A stretch of DNA of 64,000 bases, from the NCBI RefSeq assembly GCF_016917755.1, contig NZ_CP070326.1, positions 1,612,001 through 1,676,000 of the forward strand, read 5' to 3'. This document shows positions 51,376-60,281 of this stretch, piece by piece. This DNA is from Streptomyces noursei (GTDB taxonomy: Bacteria > Actinomycetota > Actinomycetes > Streptomycetales > Streptomycetaceae). Both the position numbers and the translations under genes were made by a program. Position 1 is the stretch's first letter, and each line of letters begins with the position of its first letter. The notes under the pieces are model-generated. The model searched no databases, had not been told where the DNA came from, and was given only the letters and a program-made list of their open reading frames with translations.

Positions 51376-52428
51376 ATGAAGTATCTCGCCCATGTCTGCT
51401 CGATCGTTCCACCGCACATCGTCGACGCCCTGGCCGACTCCGACGATCCTGAGGTGCGCGAGGTTGGCCTGCGCACCAGGGAACTCGACGACCAGCAGCG
51501 TCAGCAGCGACTGCGGGCAGTCCCGATCGAGGCGCCCGCCGTGCCACCGTTCGTCACCGACCAGCCTGACCGCACCGTCTTCGACGCCGGCCAGAGCACG
51601 GACCTGCCGGGCAACCGCACCAGGGGTGAGCAGGACACGCCGACCACCGACCAGGCAGTCAACGAGGCGTTCGATGGCCTGGGAAGTACATTCACGTTCT
51701 ACTACGACGTCTTCCAGCGTCGCTCCATCGACGGCGCGGGGCTTCCGCTCGATGCCACCGTCCACTACGGCCAGAACTTCAACAACGCTCTCTGGAACGG
51801 CCGGCAGATGGTCTTCGGCGACGGGAACCGGAAAACCCTCCAGAACTTCACCGCGAGCCTGGACGTCATCGCGCACGAGCTGACGCACGGCGTCACCATG
51901 TACTCCGGGGGTCTGGACTACCAGGGCCAGTCCGGCGCCCTCAACGAGTCGATCTCCGACGTCTTCGGCTCGCTGGCCAAGCAGTACACGCTGCGGCAGA
52001 CCGCCGAGGACGCTGACTGGCTGATCGGGGACGGCGTCCTCGTCTCCGGTATCAACGGTGTGGCACTGCGTTCCATGAAGGCCCCCGGCACCGCCTACGA
52101 CGACCCGCTGATGGGCAAGGACCCACAGCCCGCGGTGATGGCCGACTATGTGAACACCCTGCGTGACTCCGGCGGGGTGCACATCAACTCGGGCATCCCC
52201 AACCACGCGTTCTACCTGGTGGCCATGGCGCTCGGCGGCTATGCCTGGGAGAAGGCCGGACGCATCTGGTACCAGACGCTCACCTCGGGCACGCTGCCTT
52301 CCGACGCCGACTTCCCGACGTTCGCTCAAGCCACCACGGCGACCGCACACACCTTGTACGGGCCGGGAACCGAGGAGGACGCGGTGCGCAAGGCATGGGG
52401 GCAGGTCGGTGTCAACGGCAATGGCTGA
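51376..52428 (+). CDS. Protealysin-like M4 metalloprotease
   Basis: 350 residues from ATG 51376. There is no signal peptide. A short N-terminal propeptide of protealysin type (HVCSIVPPHIVDALADSDDP) replaces the long thermolysin prosequence. The catalytic domain has the zinc motif HELTH at 167-171, the third ligand Glu191 in NESISDVFGSL, and the active-site His in GGVHINSGIPNHAFYLVA. Protealysin-like enzymes are often held inactive in the cell by emfourin inhibitors, encoded just downstream here. The pair could act in competition or host/surface interactions. Confidence 0.93.
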   Translation: MKYLAHVCSIVPPHIVDALADSDDPEVREVGLRTRELDDQQRQQRLRAVPIEAPAVPPFVTDQPDRTVFDAGQSTDLPGNRTRGEQDTPTTDQAVNEAFDGLGSTFTFYYDVFQRRSIDGAGLPLDATVHYGQNFNNALWNGRQMVFGDGNRKTLQNFTASLDVIAHELTHGVTMYSGGLDYQGQSGALNESISDVFGSLAKQYTLRQTAEDADWLIGDGVLVSGINGVALRSMKAPGTAYDDPLMGKDPQPAVMADYVNTLRDSGGVHINSGIPNHAFYLVAMALGGYAWEKAGRIWYQTLTSGTLPSDADFPTFAQATTATAHTLYGPGTEEDAVRKAWGQVGVNGNG

Positions 52429-52458
52429 TCCCGAACTCCCGTACCGTGCAGGCGCTCC

Positions 52459-52725
52459 ATGCACATCCGAGTGACCCGGAGCGGCGGCTTCGCCGGTCTC
52501 ACGCTCCACGCAGAACTGGAGACCAGCGGCCGTCCCGACGCGGCTGAACTGGAACGCCTCGCAACGGATGCGGTGACCGCCGCCGAACCCGAGTCGTCGC
52601 CCGTCGTTCCCGACGGCTTCGAGTACGAGATCACCGTGGACGACCACACCGCACACTGCGCGGACCCCCACCTGACCGACGCCCAGCGCCAGCTCTTCGA
52701 GCGATTGCTCCACGAAGGTGCCTGA
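52459..52725 (+). CDS. Emfourin-like inhibitor of the M4 protease
   Basis: 88 residues from ATG 52459, 30 bases after the protease stop. MHIRVTRSGGFAGLTLHAEL with the DAAELERLATDAVTA helix and YEITVDDHTAHCADPHLTDA, then QRQLFERLLHEGA, matches emfourin, the picomolar inhibitor found in operons with protealysin-like proteases. It should bind the active site of the neighbouring enzyme and keep it inactive until separated. The conserved length and context make this a firm call. Confidence 0.85.
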   Translation: MHIRVTRSGGFAGLTLHAELETSGRPDAAELERLATDAVTAAEPESSPVVPDGFEYEITVDDHTAHCADPHLTDAQRQLFERLLHEGA

Positions 52726-53172
52726 CCTGACTGTTCCGTTGCCGGAGACGCGTCACAGTGAACTGCGGACCACTGAGCGGGTCCGCAGAGCGTCAACCGC
52801 GACCGCCTCCGAGGGGCACCGGCCGACGACGGGTGACAGGCCCACGGCTCCCGCGTGATCACGGCCGGATTCGGCTTCCTCGCAATGAAGAGGGGCATGC
52901 GCGAGAACGCCCGCCCCGGCGGCACCGAGAGGGCCACGTTCGTCAACGCGTGGCGGGGTCGCGACATCCAAACGAGTGAGGGAGGGCGCAGTCTCCGTGT
53001 CAGCGGGCAGGCGCCCTGCATGACACCGTCGATACGTTCATCCTTGCCGCCGACGAATGCCCCCCTTGAGTCGAACGCGGCGACGACCTCCGGTCGTGCC
53101 GGCGACGGGCTGACGTCGTCCCCTGCGCCGTCCGCCCAAGCCGCGAGCCCGTGCTCACGGTCGACGTTCCCG
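52726..53172. other. 450-base gap upstream of truncated hemoglobin
   Basis: The hemoglobin frame is open through this region, but the codons do not look like a conserved protein, so I treat it as non-coding. No repeat or RNA recognised. Confidence 0.35.
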
Positions 53173-53589
53173 GTGAGTACGCTCCTCCAGCGCGGCCCTG
53201 CCCGACCCACCACCGGGCTCCCCGGGCGTGCCCTGGCCAATCGAGCCGATGTGCAAAGGCTGGTGGCCGAGTTCTGCGCCTGCGCCGCCGAGGACGAACT
53301 GCTCGCCCCCGTCTTCGCCGGTATGGGCACGCCGCTGATACGCCACGTCGAGGCCGTCACCGACTTCTGGTGCTGCGAGCTGCTGGACGAACCCTCACCC
53401 AGCCGGGATCTGCTGGCGGTTCACCAGAATGTGCATGCCGCACACCCGTTAAGCGCTCGTCACTTCGAACGCTGGTTGGCCCTATGGCAGGACAGCGTTG
53501 ATGCCACCTTCGTCGGCCCGGCCGCCGACCGGGCCAAGACCCTGGCCGTGAACATCGCGCACTCGATGCGCATCCTTCTGGCCGGGTAG
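53173..53589 (+). CDS. Group III truncated hemoglobin
   Basis: 138 residues from GTG 53173; the start is uncertain because the frame is open further upstream. The helices ANRADVQRLVAEFCACAAED and LLAPVFAGM, then HVEAVTDFWCCELLDEPSPS and HPLSARHFERWLALWQDSVD, followed by AKTLAVNIAHSMRILLAG, match group III truncated hemoglobins. His and Trp residues of the heme pocket are present. These bind O2 or NO; the physiological role is mostly unclear. It stands alone. Confidence 0.85.
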   Translation: MSTLLQRGPARPTTGLPGRALANRADVQRLVAEFCACAAEDELLAPVFAGMGTPLIRHVEAVTDFWCCELLDEPSPSRDLLAVHQNVHAAHPLSARHFERWLALWQDSVDATFVGPAADRAKTLAVNIAHSMRILLAG

Positions 53590-53835
53590 CCCTCGCGACG
53601 TCATCGGCGGCTCGTCGGAGAGGGCCTGGGGCCGAAGCGGTGGCGGCAGCAGGCCGAGCACGGGCCGGTGGGGGACGGTGAAGTCGCCGTTGCCATCGCC
53701 AGGAGGCGTCACCGGGACCGAGGCGATGGTAGCGGGCAAGCTCGTAGTCGTAGCGTGTGGTGCTGAGGGCGGTTGTTGTCGAGGTGCCCCCGGAGCGTGG
53801 ACACAGGGGGGCATGCTGCACGGGTGAGTCTTCGT

Positions 53836-53945
53836 TCTCTCTGGTGTTGCTGTTCGGACTCGGTAGGCGAGAGGCAGCCAAGGGCGCTGTGATTCCTTCG
53901 AGCGTCGTAGTAGGCCAGCCATGGGAAGATCTCCAGCCTTGTTCG
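53836..53945 (-). pseudogene. IS3-family transposase C-terminal remnant
   Basis: The minus strand encodes RTRLEIFPWLAYYDARRNHS followed by ALGCLSPTESEQQH, the C-terminal end of IS3-group orfB transposases. The catalytic core is missing. The rest of the 53590-54373 gap shows no gene. Confidence 0.75.
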
Positions 53946-54373
53946 GGCCGGGTGTACGGCATCGGGAGTGGGGACGCAGCGGCGCGCATTGCGCGTCCAG
54001 GGGGCGTACGTCGTGTGGGCTGGCCGGTGGCACATGCAGTCGCGGGCCGGGCGCGAGGATTGCATCCGTGCGCCGGTGGCGGGGGATTGCCTTCGCCCGC
54101 GGGCCGGGGTCGACTGGACAGAGCCGGCCGCTTCCCGCGCTGGGAGCGCGAGAGATGCCCGGTGACGTGAATGCCCTGCTGCGCGAAGGCAAGCATCAGG
54201 CTGGCCACAGCCGAGATCGCCGGGGAGTCCCGCGCGCCAACCACCCACGGTTCTCTCCCGTGTGAGGCGCCTCGCTGCCCCTGGGCGAGGTCCGTGAGAC
54301 GTCGGATCCCGGCCGTCACCGGCGGTGCAGCGCCTCCTGATCGCGGCGGGCTGCCCAGACCTAGCTCAGAGGT

Positions 54374-55165
54374 ATGCGTGTGGTGTGCAGCGTGGCGTCC
54401 GGAGCGCCGGACCGTGCTCCTGACCTGTCGAGGCTGACTGCCAGCACTCCCCAGGTGACCGGTGTCGTGCACAGGGTCGGTGTCATCATGGCCGAACTGG
54501 CGGAGGCAACCGTTCCGCTGTCGCTGACGGACCTCACCCACCGCACCGGCCTACCCAAGACCACGGTCCACCGGCTGCTGGCATCGATGTGCGACGCGGG
54601 ACTGGTGCGACGCGCGGGTGCCGGATTCCTGCTCGCCCTGGCCGCGCCCCGGGTCGGCGTCCCCGCCCGGCCGTCCTTCGCTCTGCCTCGACGGTGGTAT
54701 CTGCCCCATCTGGTCGAGCTCTACGAGAGGACGCACCAGATGGTCGGCCTGGGCGTACTCGTGGGAGACGAAGTGGAGTTCATCGAGCGGATCTACGGGC
54801 CCGACCGACTCGACGACGGAGCGGAGGACGTCGACCGGCTCCCGGCCGCGCTGACGGCCGCGGGCCGCGTGCTGCTGGCGTTTGCGCAGGCCGAGCGGCC
54901 GCTCCGACCAGGCACGGCAACCGCGGGCGCGGGGCTGGCGCGGTCCCTGGCCGACATCCGACGGCGCCGGATCGCCGTCCACGCCGACGCCTCGGACGCT
55001 GGGGCGTTCCGTGCCGCCGCTCCGGTGACCGACCGCGCCGGCCGGGTCGTGGCCGCGGTGGAGATCGGCGGCGGAGGTTGCCCGGGTGTGTGCGTGACCA
55101 TGCTGGTCGAGCAGGTCCGCCGGACCGCACATGCCCTGACGGCCGCGGCCCGCTGCCTGAACTGA
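54374..55165 (+). CDS. IclR-family regulator of the acyl-ligase cluster
   Basis: 263 residues from ATG 54374. The N-terminal winged helix reads VTGVVHRVGVIMAELAEATV, then LSLTDLTHRTGLPKTTVHRL and LASMCDAGLVRR. The effector domain from about residue 110 (LPHLVELYERTHQMVGLGVL; VEFIERIYGPDRL; LTAAGRVLLAFAQAE) is typical of IclR, which binds small aromatic or carboxylic acids. It lies directly upstream of the ligase cluster on the same strand, and an IclR-type palindrome lies between them, so it very likely controls the cluster. Confidence 0.88.
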   Translation: MRVVCSVASGAPDRAPDLSRLTASTPQVTGVVHRVGVIMAELAEATVPLSLTDLTHRTGLPKTTVHRLLASMCDAGLVRRAGAGFLLALAAPRVGVPARPSFALPRRWYLPHLVELYERTHQMVGLGVLVGDEVEFIERIYGPDRLDDGAEDVDRLPAALTAAGRVLLAFAQAERPLRPGTATAGAGLARSLADIRRRRIAVHADASDAGAFRAAAPVTDRAGRVVAAVEIGGGGCPGVCVTMLVEQVRRTAHALTAAARCLN

Positions 55166-55324
55166 CCCAGGCGGACCGGCCACCGACCCGGCGGCGGGGT
55201 CAGCCGCCGGCGATCACGACGAGGATCTCCGCCGTTTCCCCGTCCCGCAGCAGCAATGCCTGGCAGTAGCCGACGTGTCCTCGGCGGCCGCTGTGGCGGG
55301 CGGCGTCCCCACCCGTTCCCTTGA

Positions 55325-55384
55325 GCGGAACACTCATACCTTGAAGATGGCGTCGTCCGCAGGTGTGTTCCGCTCTGCGGAACA
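55325..55384. promoter_or_regulatory. IclR-type operator in front of the acyl-ligase cluster
   Basis: TGTTCCGCTCTGCGGAACA (55366-55384) is a perfect 8-bp inverted repeat around TCT, of the TTCCG-N-CGGAA type used by many IclR proteins. A second half-site GCGGAACA lies at 55325-55332, 52 bases (five helical turns) from the matching half at 55377. The rest of the 55166-55720 gap has only a doubtful 45-codon frame on the minus strand. Confidence 0.65.
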
Positions 55385-55720
55385 GCCTGTTTGCGGGATT
55401 GCCGGGCGGCTCTACTCTCTGGACGTTGACGGAAAATCGGCGCGCACGGGGGACCTCCGCATGAGGTTCGTACGGTGCGGATGCTCTCGTGGTGCCGGCG
55501 ATTCCGGTACCGCACAGCCCCGGCACGCCTGCATAGAAGGAAGTTCGCGGAGACTGAAAAGGGTTGCCGCGCACGGTCGGTAGGGCTTTGCGCCGTAGAG
55601 CACCGTCCGGCGCGACGCAGAGCCGGAAGGTGTCGTGGGCGCACTCCAGGCAGTACGCGTTGGGCTCGGGACGGGAACGACGCCGTGACGTGACCGACGA
55701 CTACGCAAGAAGGTGACGGC

Positions 55721-57442
55721 ATGTCCCCACATGTGACGGGGCAGCAGGATGAACTGCCCAAGTTCCTCACCGAGTACGCGGCTACCCGCGGTGCGAGCAG
55801 GATCCTGCCCCGTTTCCTGGGGGGCCGGCCCCCGGCCACCAGGTGCATCGGCGAGGTATGGCACGTCGCGGCGGAGCGGAACCCGTCCCAACTGCTGATT
55901 GCCGACCGGCCGCCGGACATCGACCCCGAGGGTCCGCCGACCCGGACGCTGACGCAATGGGCATCCCTGGTTGATGAGACTGCTGCCTGGCTCCACCAGC
56001 TGGGCGTGCGGGCATGGGACCGCGTGGCCATCCTCAAGGCCAACCACTTCGACCTGCTGGTCCTCTCGTCGGCCGCGGCGCGGATCGGCGCCGTCCCGGC
56101 ACCGCTGTCCGGCGTGTACGGTCCACCAGTGGACGGCACGCCGATCTGCCACATCCTGCTCAGCCGCCTGGAACGGCCGTTCCTGGTCACCGACCGGGCC
56201 CATCTCGAACGCTGCGCTCTCGATCCGACCGCCGTCGCCAGGCTGACCCGGCGGACGGTCTGTGTCGATGGCACCGACGGCCGACGTGATCTGGTGGACC
56301 TGGCGAGCCTGCGCGGTGGGTCCGTGCCGGCCACTCGGCTGCGGGCGACCGACGAGCCGATGTGGGTGACGCACACATCGGGTACCACCGGTGTGCCCAA
56401 GCTCGTGATGCATTCCGCGACGTCGGTACACGGCATGGCCTTGGTCGAGTCCGAGCGTTGGCCGCTGTGGATGGGCCCGCAGGACACCTGGGCGTTCTGC
56501 GACCCCTTCTGGCACGAGCGGGTGATGGCCAATCAGCTCACGGTGGCGACCATCGGGCTGCGCATGATCATGCTCTCCGACGCCACGTCGCCGGCGGTAC
56601 ACCGACTCCTGACGGAGCACCGGCCGACCGTCGTGGAGGCCATGCCCAATATGTACCTTTCCTGGGAGGGTATGGCGCGCGAGGCGGCCCGCCCCTTCGG
56701 GAACGTGAGGCTGTTCCTCAACTCGTTCGACGCGATCCACACCCGCACCATCCGCGCCTTCCTGGATGCCAGCGACCGTCGCCTGGCGCTGTGGATCCAG
56801 GCATGGAGCCAGAGCGAATGCGGCCCGATCGCACTGCGGCCGTACGTGCGCCGGTCGGTGCGCAAGCGCGGCAAGCGGCCCCCGGTCAACCAGAGTCTGG
56901 GTTGGCCGATTCCGTCATACGGCAAGATCCGGGCCGTGGACCCGACATCCGGGCGCCCGCTGCGCCGGGGCGAAGTCGGCCTCATCGAGTTCTCCCAACC
57001 AGGCCGCTGCCTGGCCTATATCGGAGAGCAGGACCGTCACGAACTCAAACGCAACGGAGAATGGTGGAACACCGGAGACCTCGGTGTGATCAACCGGTTC
57101 GGGGCGGTCCGGCTGATCGACCGGGAGATCGACCAGATCGCCGGCGGCAGTGCCATCGAGTTCGAGGACGTGCTGCTGGACCGGCTGCCCCAACTGACCG
57201 AAATCGCGATCCTGCCTGCCGCCCAGCAGCCGCCCGTCCCGGTCTACAGCACCTCGGGCGATGCTCCCCTCGATCCCGGCGAGTGGCAGCGGGCGACCAG
57301 GGACCTGCCGGAGCTGGCGGCGCCGGTCCGCATCCGCTGGGACGAGTTCCCGCGGACCGGCACCTGGAAGATCGCCAGGGTCCAGCTGCGGGAGAAGCTG
57401 ATGCCCGGTGCCCGGCCCGTCGGCACGGGCCGCTGGACCTGA
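55721..57442 (+). CDS. AMP-forming acyl/aryl-CoA ligase-like enzyme
   Basis: 573 residues from ATG 55721 (GAAGGTGA upstream). ANL-superfamily core motifs are present: the A3 P-loop WVTHTSGTTGVPKLVMHSAT, the A5-like NQSLGWPIPSYGKIRAVD, the A7/A8 GEWWNTGDLGVINRFGAV then RLIDREIDQIAGG, and the A10 lysine in TGTWKIARVQLREKLM. The enzyme should adenylate a carboxylic acid and pass it to CoA or a carrier. No carrier protein gene of the ACP type is nearby. It is first in a five-gene operon and defines the substrate. Confidence 0.9.
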   Translation: MSPHVTGQQDELPKFLTEYAATRGASRILPRFLGGRPPATRCIGEVWHVAAERNPSQLLIADRPPDIDPEGPPTRTLTQWASLVDETAAWLHQLGVRAWDRVAILKANHFDLLVLSSAAARIGAVPAPLSGVYGPPVDGTPICHILLSRLERPFLVTDRAHLERCALDPTAVARLTRRTVCVDGTDGRRDLVDLASLRGGSVPATRLRATDEPMWVTHTSGTTGVPKLVMHSATSVHGMALVESERWPLWMGPQDTWAFCDPFWHERVMANQLTVATIGLRMIMLSDATSPAVHRLLTEHRPTVVEAMPNMYLSWEGMAREAARPFGNVRLFLNSFDAIHTRTIRAFLDASDRRLALWIQAWSQSECGPIALRPYVRRSVRKRGKRPPVNQSLGWPIPSYGKIRAVDPTSGRPLRRGEVGLIEFSQPGRCLAYIGEQDRHELKRNGEWWNTGDLGVINRFGAVRLIDREIDQIAGGSAIEFEDVLLDRLPQLTEIAILPAAQQPPVPVYSTSGDAPLDPGEWQRATRDLPELAAPVRIRWDEFPRTGTWKIARVQLREKLMPGARPVGTGRWT

Positions 57443-57471
57443 TCGGGCTCCGGGACGGCGTGGAGGCTGTC

Positions 57472-58284
57472 GTGCCAGAGTCCAGCGGAACACGCAGCGG
57501 ATTCGGCAGGGTCGACGCGGCCGATCGGCCCGCTGTACTGATCGGATGCCTTGACGGGTTTGCGGCTCTGCCGGGGGTACAGGCGGCCAAGCAACGCTCG
57601 TTCGCGATGGCCAGCAAGGCTCTTGAGAGGGAGCCGGTGCTGGATGTGGGGTGTGGAACCGGCACCGACCTGGTCCTGTGGGGCCGGCAGTGCGGCGCCC
57701 GCCCCGTCGGAGTCGATCTCAGTCACCAGATGCTCACCGAAGCACGCGCCCGCGCAGGCGATTGCTCGGTGATGCAGGCGCACTCGCATCATCTTCCGTT
57801 CAGAGACGGGGTCTTTGCGGCTGTCCGCGGTGAGCGACTGCTGCTGCACGACACCGATCCGAGCGCCGCGGTGGCGGAGATGGCGCGAGTGGTGCGCCCA
57901 GGGGGCTGCGTCGTCCTGGTCGAACCCGACATGGAGGAGGCAGCAGCAACCTGCCCCACCCTCTACACCGAGTCGGGCTCGCTGACCGCGTGGGTGCGCA
58001 GCAGTTTCGCCCAGCCACGGTCCGGAAGCGCAGCACGCCGACTTCTGCGCGAGCACGGACTGGTATCCGTGCAGAGCGAAGTGCACCGCGAGAGATGCGA
58101 TGCGGAAACGGCCGACACCGTGCTGCAGTTGCGCGCCTGCGCTTTGTGGGCGCATGAGTCCCGAGGAGCACCGCCCGGCCAGCTACGACGGTGGCTGTCC
58201 GACCTCCACGAGCGCGACAGCGGCTCGGCGCCCTTCTGCACGGTTCCGATCCACGTCGCCTCGGCGACCAGGCCGACGAGCTGA
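57472..58284 (+). CDS. SAM-dependent class I methyltransferase
   Basis: 270 residues. GTG 57472 is chosen because GGAGG lies six bases before it; it begins 29 bases after the ligase stop. Motif I EPVLDVGCGTGTDLVLW binds SAM; VGVDLSHQMLTEARARAG, LPFRDGVFAAVRGERLLLH and ARVVRPGGCVVLVEPDM are the usual downstream motifs of the UbiE/arsenite type. The C-terminal helices (LQLRACALWAHESRG) may bind the substrate. It should methylate an O, N or C position of the cluster's product. Confidence 0.88.
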   Translation: MPESSGTRSGFGRVDAADRPAVLIGCLDGFAALPGVQAAKQRSFAMASKALEREPVLDVGCGTGTDLVLWGRQCGARPVGVDLSHQMLTEARARAGDCSVMQAHSHHLPFRDGVFAAVRGERLLLHDTDPSAAVAEMARVVRPGGCVVLVEPDMEEAAATCPTLYTESGSLTAWVRSSFAQPRSGSAARRLLREHGLVSVQSEVHRERCDAETADTVLQLRACALWAHESRGAPPGQLRRWLSDLHERDSGSAPFCTVPIHVASATRPTS

Positions 58285-58295
58285 GGGAGAAGAGC

Positions 58296-59129
58296 GTGGC
58301 CAGGTACTCCACAGTCGAATTCCCCTATGACTCCAGTCACTTCACCTCTCTTCAGCTCCATCCGGTCGCCGCGGTGCGGATCATGCTTGCCGGCTGGACC
58401 GCGTGGACAGCCCAGCATGCGGTGGCCTTCCCCACCATGATCCGCGAACACCATGCCGGGTTCGCGGTGACGGGGATTCGACTTGCCTACCAGGAGCCGT
58501 TCGGCTTCCTGGACGGCGAACGGCTCACCGCGACCACCACCAGCAGCCTGCTACGGCAGCGCAACCTGATGGAGACCACCACGCACATCAGCGCGGACGG
58601 CCGCCAACTGGCCGTTGTGACAATGCGCTGCCGGGCCCTGGCCGTCGATGTGGCACGGGCCATGGCGGCGACCCCGCAGGCACTTCCTCCCAGCCTCACC
58701 GGCCACTACCAACCCGATGAGATCGACGACCAGGCGGCCTTCACCGATGAGCTCACTCCACTGCTCGACCGCCTGGCCGCCACCGCCCCGGCCCTGGTGC
58801 AGGCCAGTTACACACGGCTGATCGATCGGCAGGTCTGCGAGGCCGCCGACCAGTGGTGCTTCGTCGACGTCACCGGATTGATCGGCAGCAGTCGCGAGCA
58901 TCTCATCGACACACTCGCCGACACGCAACCCCTGCTTCGCGAAGGACTGCGCCGCCGCATCAGCCACCTTGAATTCCGCCTCAGGCGGCCCCTGTTCCTG
59001 CACGACCGGACCACCATCGACACCTCATTGCACCAAGACGGAACGCGGTTCGCCTTCGCCCACCGCATCAGCGGTGACGACGGCCACCTGCACGGCGAAG
59101 CCGTCGAGATCCTGGATGCGCAGCCGTGA
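58296..59129 (+). CDS. Probable double hot-dog thioesterase/dehydratase-like protein
   Basis: 277 residues from GTG 58296 with GAGGGAG upstream. Two halves look alike: EHHAGFAVTGIRLAYQEPFG, FLDGERLTATTTSSLLRQRN and TTHISADGRQLAVVTMRCRA; then LEFRLRRPLFLHDRTTIDTS and HQDGTRFAFAHRISGDDGH. The strand-turn pattern and length fit two fused hot-dog domains, as in acyl-ACP/CoA thioesterases and some acyltransferases. It probably acts on the activated acyl group. The family is not firmly identified, and a catalytic residue cannot be assigned. Confidence 0.5.
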   Translation: MARYSTVEFPYDSSHFTSLQLHPVAAVRIMLAGWTAWTAQHAVAFPTMIREHHAGFAVTGIRLAYQEPFGFLDGERLTATTTSSLLRQRNLMETTTHISADGRQLAVVTMRCRALAVDVARAMAATPQALPPSLTGHYQPDEIDDQAAFTDELTPLLDRLAATAPALVQASYTRLIDRQVCEAADQWCFVDVTGLIGSSREHLIDTLADTQPLLREGLRRRISHLEFRLRRPLFLHDRTTIDTSLHQDGTRFAFAHRISGDDGHLHGEAVEILDAQP

Positions 59130-60277
59130 ACCGGGAACTGATCGGCGCCGTGGCCGCAGACACCGACCGTCGGCTGCACCGCCTTCTCGACACCCGCGTC
59201 AACCCAGGCGCTGCGGCTCGCGACGCCGCCGCGGCCCCGCTCCAAGCGGAACTCCTGCAGGAGGCCGCCCGGCACGGCCTGTTCCACTGCGCCCTGCCCA
59301 CCAACGTCTGTACCGGTCACGGATTCGCTCCGGTGCGCTGGGGCCTGGTCCTCGAACATATCGGCTATCGCTGCACCGACCTGTCCTTCCCCCTCCTGGT
59401 CTACCTGACCGCGGGAACCATCCGCCGCCTGCACCACGACCAACGCACCGATCTGCTGGAGCCGTTGACAGACGGAGGCCGTCTCCCCCTGATCGGGTTC
59501 GCGTACACCGAACAACGAGACCCCTTCGATTTCCGCGGCAGCCTCAGCCGTCGCGGCGACACGATCACCGTGACCACGGAGAAGAGCATCGTGGCCGGCG
59601 CACGGATACTCGATGCGTTCCTCACCTACGTCCCCGACGCACAAGGCCGCCCCACCGCTGTGCTGCTCCACCGCACGGACCCGGGCGTCAGCATCGCCCC
59701 GCTTGCCGTCAGCGGATTCCGCTCGGCCGGGTTCGGCACTGTGCGCGCCACGGACACCGCGGTGCCTTGCGACCGCATCGTCGACACCGACGGCCTGGCC
59801 CACGCGCAAAGGATTCTCAACGCCGAGGCCGCCTTCTTCGTCGCCGCCCCGACCGGGCGGATGCGGGCCATCGCCGAAGCCTGCGCCATGCACGTCGCCG
59901 CCACCGAACGGCACGACACCCCACTGGCCGACTATCCCAACGTCCAGAGCCTGCTCGGCCGCATGCACGCTACCGTCGAATCCTGCCGGGCCACCCTCTA
60001 CCAGGCGTTGGAGGCATACGGCGAGGACGATTCCCTGTGGTCACCTCTCTCGTGGATCGCCAAGTACACCGTCGGACAACACGCGCTGACAGTCGCGGCC
60101 ATGGCACAGCGCCTGACCGGCACCCAAGGCTTTCTGGACACCAGTCCTTGCGCACGTCACCTTCGGGACTTCTCCGGCCTTCTGGCCGGCGGCAACCCCC
60201 AGGAGAAGGTCGAAATCGACCTCGGCGTGCACCTCACTCAGACAATCAGGCCCACCCTGCGGGAGCCGGGAGAGTGA
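59126..60277 (+). CDS. Acyl-CoA dehydrogenase-family flavoenzyme
   Basis: 383 residues, starting GTG 59126 within the previous stop (GTGA overlap). The order of elements follows acyl-CoA dehydrogenases: N-terminal helices (LQEAARHGLFHCALPTNVCT), FAYTEQRDPFDFRGSL in the flavin-binding middle domain, TTEKSIVAGARILDAFLTYV, GFRSAGFGTVRATDTAVPCD, and a C-terminal helical bundle with TGTQGFLDTSPCARHLRDFS. It is somewhat diverged from beta-oxidation enzymes, as are biosynthetic members that desaturate or hydroxylate carrier-bound acyl groups. Confidence 0.85.
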   Translation: MNRELIGAVAADTDRRLHRLLDTRVNPGAAARDAAAAPLQAELLQEAARHGLFHCALPTNVCTGHGFAPVRWGLVLEHIGYRCTDLSFPLLVYLTAGTIRRLHHDQRTDLLEPLTDGGRLPLIGFAYTEQRDPFDFRGSLSRRGDTITVTTEKSIVAGARILDAFLTYVPDAQGRPTAVLLHRTDPGVSIAPLAVSGFRSAGFGTVRATDTAVPCDRIVDTDGLAHAQRILNAEAAFFVAAPTGRMRAIAEACAMHVAATERHDTPLADYPNVQSLLGRMHATVESCRATLYQALEAYGEDDSLWSPLSWIAKYTVGQHALTVAAMAQRLTGTQGFLDTSPCARHLRDFSGLLAGGNPQEKVEIDLGVHLTQTIRPTLREPGE

Positions 60278-60281
60278 CACC

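Noticed and set aside
53357..54541. 394-codon minus-strand frame
   Set aside because: It overlaps the hemoglobin and IclR genes; only the short IS3-like part, in another frame, is recognisable.
55200..55574. 124-codon minus-strand frame in the IclR-ligase gap
   Set aside because: It would cover the IclR operator, and only its last 45 codons look protein-like; not supported as a gene.
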